A stretch of 5,783 nucleotides of DNA, taken from positions 1 through 5,783 of the forward strand of contig JAMOAF010000608.1 in NCBI GenBank assembly GCA_023621895.1, written 5' to 3'. Both the position numbers and the translations under genes were made by a program. Position 1 is the stretch's first letter, and every line of letters begins with the position of its first letter. Positions 1 through 5,609 of this stretch are shown in pieces. The DNA comes from Planctomycetota bacterium (GTDB lineage Bacteria; Planctomycetota; Planctomycetia; Pirellulales; Thermoguttaceae). The notes below the pieces were generated by a model. That model saw only the letters and a list, made by a program, of their open reading frames with translations. It did no database searches and was not told where the DNA came from.

Positions 1-7
1 GGCCCAT
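1..7 (-). CDS. Possible start of the next gene, cut by the window edge
   Basis: An ATG read on the minus strand (bases 7-5) lies 35 bases past the stop of the DUF1080 gene and is preceded by a strong AGAGGAG motif at suitable spacing. Only two codons and one base are visible, beginning Met-Gly, so nothing can be said about the product. Position and spacing make it a plausible further member of the same operon. It rests only on the start codon and the ribosome binding site. Confidence 0.35.
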
Positions 8-16
8 GACGGACTG

Positions 17-23
17 CTCCTCT
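17..23 (-). promoter_or_regulatory. Shine-Dalgarno for the gene leaving the window
   Basis: The minus strand reads AGAGGAG here, followed by 9 bases and then ATG at base 7. This close match to the anti-Shine-Dalgarno complement is the main reason to believe a gene starts at the window edge. Confidence 0.4.
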
Positions 24-42
24 GCCACCGGCCTTCTCACGG

Positions 43-717
43 TCAATTCTCCCGGATGCGGATCGTTTTCCAGTGCGTCTCAGCGCCTTCGCTCTGCAAG
101 CCGATGGGGCCGTGCGTCAACTCGCAGTCGCTGACCGTCGAGACGACGGCGCCGTTGACCGAGATGACCATGTTGCCGCCTTTGACTTCGATCTCCAGCC
201 TATTGAACTCGCCGACCGGCTTGATGACTTTGGCCAGCGCCTCCTTGTCGAACGTGTGCCTGCATTTGAGGTCGCGCGGGATCGGCAGGATGATGCCGAG
301 CTGCCGGTACGCGCCCTGCACCTCGATGCTGCGCGGCCAGACGCCGAGGGCGTTCTTCTCTCCAACGTGGATCAGGCAGCCGCTGTTGCCGCGAAACTCC
401 GAGTCGTCCTTGAGGCCTTCGGGCCTCTTGAATGCAAACTCGCATTGGAGCGTGTAATTTCCGTACGACTTCTCGGTGTACATGTAGCCGGCGGGCGTGC
501 CGCTACAGATCAGGATTCCATCCTTGACGGTGAACGTCCCGTCGTTGCCGGCGCCCTGCTTGCCGAGGTGAAACTTCCACCCTTTGAGGTCCTTGCCGTT
601 GAAAAGCGCGGTCCAGCCCCCCGCGGCGCCCTCGCCGGCGGGCACGAGGTTCGGCGCGGCGATCGCCACGACCAGAATCGAAACAAACGCCCAAGCGACT
701 CGATGCGACATTTTCAT
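43..717 (-). CDS. Secreted DUF1080 / 3-keto-disaccharide hydrolase-like protein
   Basis: Protein of 224 residues. Residues 1 to about 27 form a signal peptide: MKMSHR, a hydrophobic core (FVSILVVAIAAP), then small residues before GEGAAGG. The mature part has the hallmarks of the DUF1080 family (PF06439, concanavalin/LamG-like beta-sandwich): WTALFNGKDLKGWK at 35-48, WTVKDG-like FTVKDGIL at 62-69, Y85-GNYTLQCEF, FRGNSGCLIHV at 108-118, WPRSIEVQ at 127-134, a basic FNRLEIEVKGG strand, and closing GPIGLQSEG at 203-211. Some family members hydrolyse 3-keto-glycosides or 3-keto-disaccharides; others are uncharacterised, so the substrate here is unknown. The start at 717 is chosen because GGAGG sits 6 bases upstream; an in-frame TTG at 741 would add eight residues but leaves the GGAGG inside the coding region. 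It follows the DUF4838 gene after 25 bases, suggesting co-transcription and shared extracytoplasmic carbohydrate work. Confidence 0.9.
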   Translation of the reverse strand: MKMSHRVAWAFVSILVVAIAAPNLVPAGEGAAGGWTALFNGKDLKGWKFHLGKQGAGNDGTFTVKDGILICSGTPAGYMYTEKSYGNYTLQCEFAFKRPEGLKDDSEFRGNSGCLIHVGEKNALGVWPRSIEVQGAYRQLGIILPIPRDLKCRHTFDKEALAKVIKPVGEFNRLEIEVKGGNMVISVNGAVVSTVSDCELTHGPIGLQSEGAETHWKTIRIREN

Positions 718-723
718 CTCATT

Positions 724-728
724 CCTCC
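724..728 (-). promoter_or_regulatory. Ribosome binding site deciding the DUF1080 gene start
   Basis: The minus strand reads GGAGG at 728-724, then AATGAG, then ATG at 717. The 6-base spacing fits the ATG at 717. A second ATG at 711 would have 12-base spacing, and the TTG at 741 lies upstream of the motif. Confidence 0.75.
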
Positions 729-742
729 ACAAAGTTGACAAC

Positions 743-3232
743 TCAGAACTGTTTCACCACGATGATCCGGTCGCAGAGGACCCGGTCCTCTGCCGCCGTG
801 CCGCCGTAGGTCGGACCATCGAACTTCAGCGACACCCAAGCCTCCCACAGGTTCGGCGTGCCGGGTTCGTGCAGGCGCTCGCCAAGCTGCTGGTGGGTCG
901 CCCAGCTTCGCGCCGAGAACCACACCCAACTGTCGGGAGTGATCGTGATCGTGCCGAGTCTGTAAAGACAGTATTTCCCGGCAGTGATGTCCTTCCGCTC
1001 CAGGCGGATTCGCGCTCCTTCCTTGCCTTTTGACGGCTGCCGCGATTCCCATTGGTAAAAACCGACCTGAAACGGCAGGTCGGGCAGATGCACGGTGGCG
1101 GCGTAGCCCCGGGCGGCATCGGGGTCTCGGACTCGCCTTGGGCCGGCCTCGCCCGCCGTATTGGTCGGCACGAACGTTTGAATCCGCGACCGGTCGATGC
1201 CATCCAGCTCGGGCGGCAACGGCTTTTCCTTGCCCCCGCCCTCGATCACGGCCAGGAAATCGCCCAGCGCAGCGGGCGCAAGCGGTCGCGGCGTCATGCC
1301 CGCCGGCGCCTTGGCGGCATTGGCGCTCACGATCCGGGAAGCGAAAATCGCCGGGTCGCGGAAGTACTCGGGATGCGCCTCTCGCAGTGGGAACCACTTC
1401 CAGAGGCTGGCGAAGTCAAGCTCTCGCCGGAGCAGCCGGACATTGGCCAGATGAGTCGGCGAAGCCGACGCGTGGGATTCCATCTGGTCGAAGTATCCTT
1501 GCCAGCGGCGGATGTTCGCCACGGTCAAGTAAGGAAACGTCCGGTCGTCGTCCCGTTGCCCGGACGTGTAAGTGACCTCGGGCGGCAGCTCGCGCATCGC
1601 CTCGCGGCCCTGCTCCAACTCGTCGAGGTAGCGCCGCGCAAGCCCGGCGGCAGGGCCGTAGTGGTGCTCGGTGAACTCGCGGATGATCGCGTCGGTGTCG
1701 CAGGTCACGTCCTGCATGAGCTTGATGATCAGGTAGGTTTGCAGCTCGCTCAGGCCGGAGCGCTCCAACACGCCGCGATGATCGGCGAACACGCCCTCCA
1801 CGCCGGCCTGATGCATGAGCCGCATCTGATGGATGTTGCGGCGGAGATTGCCCACGGGCAGCACCTCGCCGGTGCCCCACGGGTTCGGGTAGAGCCAGGC
1901 CCAGAGATGGCTCGTGATCCGGCGCCAGGCCTCGAGGTCGCGATAGGTCTCCTGAATCCGGGCGTCGGGATGGCGCCAGTCGGCGAAGAAGCAGTCCTCG
2001 ATCGGAGCGAAGGAGATGATCAGGTTGTCCGGGAGGCGGCCGCCTCCCGGCAGCACGGGCGGCTTCTGGGTCTGGCTGCGGCGGTAGGCCAGCGTGCGGA
2101 CCAGTTTTCCCGGGTGCTCCTTCTCCAACAGCCCGCAGAGTTCGATCAGGCAGTCGAAGATCGGCCCCCCGGGACACTGGTACTTTTCCTCCAAGGCCTT
2201 GCACTCCGGGCAGTAGCAGAACGCGTCCGGCGTGTCCGCCGCGTCGACCGTGATGATGTCGTTGCCGGGCGCGGCGGCGATGTGGCGGAGGATGTTCCGC
2301 GTCAATTCCCGGCGCAGGGCCGGGTTGGCGAAGCAGAGCTGCATCGAGGCCACGCGCCGCCCGGCGGAGTTCATGGAGAAGAAATCGGGATGCGTGGCGA
2401 AGTAGTCCTTCTTTTCCAGCCAGGCAAACGTGCTTGCCTCCCGCGCTTCGGGCGAGGGCGGGATGTAGGCCAGCGAGCCGTGCACGAACTTGTCGTTCCG
2501 CAGGCGGGGAGGAAAGCCGCTCTCCGGCCGCGTGCCCCAGTGTTCCGACGCCATGTTCAGCCCATGCTGGCGGTAGAAGTGCTGATCATAACGCAGCGGC
2601 AGTTCGCGGAACTTGAAGGCGAATCCCCGCTTCCGCTCGAATGGCTCCAGAGAGACGGTCGTCCGCGGCGCGACGACCGGCTTTTCGAACACGGAATACC
2701 ACCGCCAGCCGAGCGAGTTTTCGAGAAACTCCATGACGGCGTGCAGGCTTGCGTGCACGCCGCGGCCATAGAGGAAGATGTCTTGGCCCTTGCTCCGCGA
2801 GACGTGCTCCTGGTCCTCCAGAAGCGCCAGCGGATCGCCGCCGAGCCGCCGCAGCGCCGGTTCGCTCAGTCCGACAAACAGCGCCGGGCGGTCCTCGTTC
2901 ATCGCGCCCGAGGCGACCAGCGGGAACTCCGCGGAGGTGATCTGCCGGAGATAGCCGGCGAGCGTCTCGGCCGCGTATCGATCCACGTCCGGAGCGTCCG
3001 CCGCCAGGACGATCTGGTAGCTTGTCTTGCCGGCAGCCGCCAGTTGCAGACCGGCGGCAAAGCTCGGAGCCGCAAGCAGCCAACCGCAGAAGACAGCGAT
3101 CGCCGCGGCAGCCGCGGCCCCGCGCAAGAGCGCGGAATCCGAGCGGAGAGGGGAGCCGCTCGACGGCCGAAGCGAGGCCATGCCGCACGCTGACCGGGAA
3201 GCACCGCCGGCGCCGATGGAAACGCGACTCAT
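743..3232 (-). CDS. Secreted DUF4838 domain protein, glycoside hydrolase-like
   Basis: Protein of 829 residues. A hydrophobic Ala-rich stretch at about 37-56 followed by AAPSFAA (54-60) looks like a signal peptide, with an unusually long leader before it; starting at Met18 (base 3181) would shorten it. Neither start has a clear Shine-Dalgarno, and an in-frame TAG at 3250-3248 bars any longer form. Residues 70-190 resemble the non-catalytic N-terminal domain of GH67/GH20-type enzymes: RYAAETLAGYLRQIT (85-99) and VMEFLENSLGWRWYS (166-180). Residues 200-545 match the DUF4838 pattern (PF16126): DAFCYCPEC at 336-344, a Trp-rich SHLWAWLYPNPWG at 441-453, GVEGVFAD at 477-484, and EFTEHHYGPAAGLARRYLDELE (519-540, split here for reading as EFTEHHYG and RRYLDELE). 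Residues about 670-829 look like a separate beta-rich accessory domain. A role in breaking down or sensing polysaccharide is inferred from fold resemblance; no activity or catalytic acid can be assigned from sequence. Lies upstream of the DUF1080 gene. Confidence 0.88.
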   Translation of the reverse strand: MSRVSIGAGGASRSACGMASLRPSSGSPLRSDSALLRGAAAAAAIAVFCGWLLAAPSFAAGLQLAAAGKTSYQIVLAADAPDVDRYAAETLAGYLRQITSAEFPLVASGAMNEDRPALFVGLSEPALRRLGGDPLALLEDQEHVSRSKGQDIFLYGRGVHASLHAVMEFLENSLGWRWYSVFEKPVVAPRTTVSLEPFERKRGFAFKFRELPLRYDQHFYRQHGLNMASEHWGTRPESGFPPRLRNDKFVHGSLAYIPPSPEAREASTFAWLEKKDYFATHPDFFSMNSAGRRVASMQLCFANPALRRELTRNILRHIAAAPGNDIITVDAADTPDAFCYCPECKALEEKYQCPGGPIFDCLIELCGLLEKEHPGKLVRTLAYRRSQTQKPPVLPGGGRLPDNLIISFAPIEDCFFADWRHPDARIQETYRDLEAWRRITSHLWAWLYPNPWGTGEVLPVGNLRRNIHQMRLMHQAGVEGVFADHRGVLERSGLSELQTYLIIKLMQDVTCDTDAIIREFTEHHYGPAAGLARRYLDELEQGREAMRELPPEVTYTSGQRDDDRTFPYLTVANIRRWQGYFDQMESHASASPTHLANVRLLRRELDFASLWKWFPLREAHPEYFRDPAIFASRIVSANAAKAPAGMTPRPLAPAALGDFLAVIEGGGKEKPLPPELDGIDRSRIQTFVPTNTAGEAGPRRVRDPDAARGYAATVHLPDLPFQVGFYQWESRQPSKGKEGARIRLERKDITAGKYCLYRLGTITITPDSWVWFSARSWATHQQLGERLHEPGTPNLWEAWVSLKFDGPTYGGTAAEDRVLCDRIIVVKQF
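2029..2050. repeat. Perfect 22-bp palindrome inside the DUF4838 gene
   Basis: The left arm CCGGGAGGCGG (2029-2039) is followed immediately by its exact reverse complement (2040-2050); the flanking bases do not extend it. It contains a GCGGCCGC core and encodes part of the loop LPGGGRLPD (residues 394-402). It could be a protein-binding site, a cruciform-forming element, the trace of a small insertion, or a coincidence of GC-rich Gly/Pro/Arg codons. Confidence 0.9.
2737..2762. repeat. Inverted repeat, 9-bp arms, in the DUF4838 gene
   Basis: CGGCGTGCA (2737-2745) and TGCACGCCG (2754-2762) are exact reverse complements separated by 8 bases. The element overlaps codons for GVHASLHAV (residues 158-166), where the His-Ala repeat partly explains the symmetry. 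It could form an mRNA hairpin; no function is implied. Confidence 0.75.
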
Positions 3233-3259
3233 GGGGATTGCCCAAGGCTAGTGCATGTT

Positions 3260-3270
3260 GCCGTAACGGC
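3260..3270. promoter_or_regulatory. Small palindrome at the predicted transcription start, possible operator
   Basis: GCCGT and ACGGC are mirror arms around one central base (3265). The element begins 6 bases after the TATAAT hexamer, so it would cover the predicted +1 of the DUF4838 transcript. Its placement suits a repressor site, but 5-bp arms are short enough to arise by chance. Confidence 0.25.
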
Positions 3271-3275
3271 CTCCC

Positions 3276-3281
3276 ATTATA
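3276..3281 (-). promoter_or_regulatory. Possible sigma-70-like -10 box upstream of the DUF4838 gene
   Basis: The minus strand carries an exact TATAAT 43 bases before the ATG at 3232, in the only non-coding gap of note (3233-3330, 98 bases) and in otherwise GC-rich DNA. No good -35 hexamer is found at 16-18 bases spacing (GCTCGC at 17), so the promoter may need an activator or be weak. The predicted +1 is near 3269. The leader would hold a two-codon in-frame ATG-CAC-TAG (3256-3248) 15 bases before the true start. Nearer the paralogue stop, GAGCC-CC-GGCTC (3301-3312) is a minor inverted repeat without a T-tract, so not a convincing terminator. Confidence 0.4.
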
Positions 3282-3330
3282 GCGGATTCTGACCGGATGC
3301 GAGCCCCGGCTCCCCGCCGCCACATGCAGA

Positions 3331-4416
3331 TCAGGTCGCGGCGGCCCGCGCGCGGTTTTCGCGGACGATCACGTAGGCGATGTCGCGCAGGTGCTGGTGC
3401 AGCGTGCGGGAGTGAACCAGGCAGGCGGTGTCGCGCTGGATCGTCTGCTTGAGCCGCTGGTTCAGCCAATCATGCAACACGGCCGCCGAACCTGCATAGC
3501 GGCCCGAGTAGACGAGCGCATCCAGTCCTCCCAGGGCGGCGATTCCCGCGCCGCAGGCACGGAGCAGGCAGTGCAGAAAGACATCCCGGGCCAGCTGTAA
3601 TTCGCCGTCCGGGCTTTCGAGCGCCTCGGCCAGGGAAACGTCGCGACCGGCAAGCCCTCGCAGTCCGCTTTCACAAGTCAGAAGATGGCTGGTTCCCTCC
3701 GGGCCCCAGTCGCCGTCGTCGGCCAGCTTCAATACCACGCTCGGGTCCAGGTCCCCACAGGACCTCTCGCCGGGCAGTCCTTCGGCGGGGGTAGAGCCGC
3801 CGGTAACCATCACCGGCCGGCAACCGCGGCAGGCAGCCAATTCCGGGCGCGGCTCCAGGCAGACCGAGAGGATGCGGGCCTCGGGCGATCCCAGCTTCCG
3901 CCCGGCGTCGAGGCACGCCGCTTCATGGAAAATGCCGTGAAAGCCGAACCGCCGGAGCGATCGGGAGGCAATCAACTGCGGGTCAACGCCGTAGCAGCGT
4001 TCCCTCTCGGGCAGCGCCACGAACAATGCCGTTTCAAAAGCCAGCGCCACCGGGGTCTGGGGAAACACCCGGCGTGCCGCTTTCACCAACTGGACCAGGC
4101 GAGGGACGTGCAGCGGCGCCTGCGGCGCAAGAGCCGCGAGGTCCTCCAGGACGGACTCGGACGCCAGCACCGGGCGGACGAACCGCTCGCCGCCATACAA
4201 GCCGCGGACGGCGATCGCGTCCAGCGGCAACATGCCGGCGCTCTCGAGCGAGGAGGAGATCGAAGACAGGGCCTCGGCGCCGAATCCGTCGAAATCGGAA
4301 ACCGAGGCGTCTCGGCTTTCCTTTACCTGCCGCCGCAGGATGGGCTGGTCATTTCCGTCTCGAAATGCGCTGGCAGTCAGGCTGCGGAGCGTGGGGTTGA
4401 TGGTCAGGATTCGCAT
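3331..4416 (-). CDS. Degenerate acetate kinase paralogue (acetokinase-fold protein, probably not a kinase)
   Basis: Protein of 361 residues, aligning by eye along its whole length with the neighbouring AckA. Kept landmarks: MRILTIN at 1-7 (AckA MNILVFN), R71 with following YGG, H103 (AckA H120), RRFGFHGIFH at 155-164 with both histidines, CGDLDP at 220-225, and ESGLRGLAGR at 249-258. Lost or changed by my alignment: the phosphate-binding S10 and K14 become Leu and Thr; D145 of AckA becomes Glu128 and H149 becomes Phe; H205 of the CHLGSGG loop becomes Cys and the Gly-rich loop is gone; R239 becomes Ser219 (an Arg lies next to it); and the C-terminal TNEE becomes TLHQ. It is about 40 residues shorter than AckA, mainly after residue 20 and near the C-terminus. 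No frameshift or internal stop is visible, so it looks like a maintained gene. The start overlaps the ackA stop by 13 bases with no clear Shine-Dalgarno, implying coupled translation. A regulatory or structural partner of AckA, or an enzyme with another acyl substrate, are possible roles (inference). Confidence 0.8.
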   Translation of the reverse strand: MRILTINPTLRSLTASAFRDGNDQPILRRQVKESRDASVSDFDGFGAEALSSISSSLESAGMLPLDAIAVRGLYGGERFVRPVLASESVLEDLAALAPQAPLHVPRLVQLVKAARRVFPQTPVALAFETALFVALPERERCYGVDPQLIASRSLRRFGFHGIFHEAACLDAGRKLGSPEARILSVCLEPRPELAACRGCRPVMVTGGSTPAEGLPGERSCGDLDPSVVLKLADDGDWGPEGTSHLLTCESGLRGLAGRDVSLAEALESPDGELQLARDVFLHCLLRACGAGIAALGGLDALVYSGRYAGSAAVLHDWLNQRLKQTIQRDTACLVHSRTLHQHLRDIAYVIVRENRARAAAT

Positions 4417-5606
4417 GAGACTTGGTACACCGAGCGGGCGATGGAGATTTCTTCATTGGTCCGGACGGCCCAGACGCGGACGGGGCTCCGCGGCGTGGCC
4501 ACGTCGACCGGCAGCGGATGGGCCGACGCGTTGCGCTGGGGATCGAGGGCGATGCCGAACAGGTCCATGCCCGAGCAGACGGCTTCGCGGACTTGCGGCA
4601 CCGTCTCCCCGATCGTGTCGGTGAAGATCACGGCATGGGCGCGGCCCACCAGCGCCAGGTACGCCCCCAGATATTTCTTCAGCCGCCAGAGATAGACCTG
4701 GGCCGTCAGGTGGTCGCGGCCGCTTTGCGAATCGCCGCTGGCGGACTCAATGGCGTCACGGATGTCGGCCGACCGGCCGGAAAGCCCGAGCACGCCGCTC
4801 TTGTTGTTCAGCCGCGATTCGACGGCGCCCCGGTCGCCCAGGGTGTCCGCCAGCAGGCGCAGGGTGATCCCGGGGTCCAGGTCGCCGCAGCGCGTGCTCA
4901 TGACGAGGCCCTGTAGCGGCGAGTAGCCCATCGTGTTGTCCACCGACCGGCCGTTGACCACCGCGCACAGGCTGGCGCCGCCGCTGCCGAGGTGGCAGCT
5001 CACGGCATGGAAACGATCGAGCGGGATGTCCATCAGCCGCGCCGTCTCGGTGACGACGTATTGGTGGCTGATCCCGTGGTAGCCGTACTTGCGGATTCCC
5101 ATTTTGCGGCTGACGGCCTGGGGAAGCGCGTAGGTCCGAGCGTAAAGCGGGATGGTGCGGTGATACGCCGTGTCGGAGACGACCACCTGGCGCAAGCCGG
5201 GGAACATCTCGCGGCAGGCTTGGATCGTGGCGATCGCGGGTGGATTGTGGATCGGCGCCAAGTCCTGGCAGGCGATCAGCTCGGCCAGCACGGAGTCGTT
5301 GATCCACGAGTGATCCGTGACCGTCGGGCCGCCGTTGACCAGCCGGTGCCCGATGACCTCGGGCATCGCGCCGGGGGTCTCGCGCAAGACGCGCACCACC
5401 TGCTCGAGCGCCTCGGCGTGGTCGCGCATGGGGATGTTGCGGGTTTCCGGCTGCTGGTGATCTCGCTGGAGCACTAGGCACGACGGCTTGGCGGTCGGCG
5501 GGCCGATCCGCTGGGCCTCGCCGCCGGAAAGCTGTTTTTCGCCGGGCATGGCGATCAGGCGGTACTTGAGCGACGAGCTGCCGCAGTTGAATACGAGGAT
5601 GTTCAT
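4404..5606 (-). CDS. ackA: Acetate kinase (acetate/propionate kinase family)
   Basis: Protein of 400 residues, the normal length for acetokinases (PF00871, ASKHA fold), cytoplasmic. Catalyses reversible transfer of phosphate between ATP and acetate (or a related short acid), making acetyl phosphate, or ATP in the fermentative direction. The start matches the family signature: NCGSSSLK at 7-14. Other expected residues are present: GHRLVNGG at 86-93 (R88), H120, SDTAYH at 144-149 (D145), KYGYHGISH at 173-181 (H177, H181), CHLGSGG at 204-210, STRCGDLDP at 237-245 (R239), NNKSGVLGLSG at 267-277, and TNEE at 383-386. Two departures are visible: the usual AGIGEN nucleotide-region motif reads DTIGET (330-335), and the usual VHGG reads VNGG, so substrate or nucleotide preference may differ. 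The gene begins 3 bases after the M20 hydrolase stop and its end overlaps the degenerate paralogue. No phosphotransacetylase or phosphoketolase gene lies in the window, so the pathway is not fixed. Confidence 0.93.
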   Translation of the reverse strand: MNILVFNCGSSSLKYRLIAMPGEKQLSGGEAQRIGPPTAKPSCLVLQRDHQQPETRNIPMRDHAEALEQVVRVLRETPGAMPEVIGHRLVNGGPTVTDHSWINDSVLAELIACQDLAPIHNPPAIATIQACREMFPGLRQVVVSDTAYHRTIPLYARTYALPQAVSRKMGIRKYGYHGISHQYVVTETARLMDIPLDRFHAVSCHLGSGGASLCAVVNGRSVDNTMGYSPLQGLVMSTRCGDLDPGITLRLLADTLGDRGAVESRLNNKSGVLGLSGRSADIRDAIESASGDSQSGRDHLTAQVYLWRLKKYLGAYLALVGRAHAVIFTDTIGETVPQVREAVCSGMDLFGIALDPQRNASAHPLPVDVATPRSPVRVWAVRTNEEISIARSVYQVSCES

Positions 5607-5609
5607 TGG

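Noticed and set aside
412..427. GAGGCC-TTCG-GGCCTC, a cUUCGg-type hairpin on the plus strand
   Set aside because: It lies inside the DUF1080 coding region on the non-transcribed sense, has only a 6-bp stem and no following T-tract, and fits ordinary codons for RPEGL.
73..738. 221-codon plus-strand frame opposite the whole DUF1080 gene
   Set aside because: No family features, low-complexity Asp/Arg/Ala composition, and the opposite strand has clear DUF1080 motifs, a signal peptide and a Shine-Dalgarno.
718..741. TTG start at 741 extending the DUF1080 protein by eight residues
   Set aside because: The GGAGG at 728-724 lies inside this extension and is ideally spaced for the ATG at 717, which also gives a normal signal peptide n-region.
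1052..3193. 713-codon open frame on the plus strand, antisense to the DUF4838 gene
   Set aside because: It reads as Arg/Gly/Ala/Val-rich sequence with no recognisable motif and mirrors the codon phase of a well-supported gene; long antisense frames are expected in GC-rich coding DNA.
3301..3312. GAGCC-CC-GGCTC as an intrinsic terminator after the acetate kinase paralogue
   Set aside because: The arms are 5 bp with a 2-base gap, too tight for a stable hairpin loop, and no run of T follows in the direction of transcription.
3331..4416. The paralogue as a frameshifted pseudogene of ackA
   Set aside because: The frame is uninterrupted for 361 codons, landmarks appear in order throughout, and the coupled overlap with ackA is intact; sequence divergence rather than disruption explains the lost residues.
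3685..4695. 336-codon plus-strand frame spanning parts of both acetate kinase genes
   Set aside because: It crosses the junction of two well-supported minus-strand genes and shows no coherent domain; a shadow frame.
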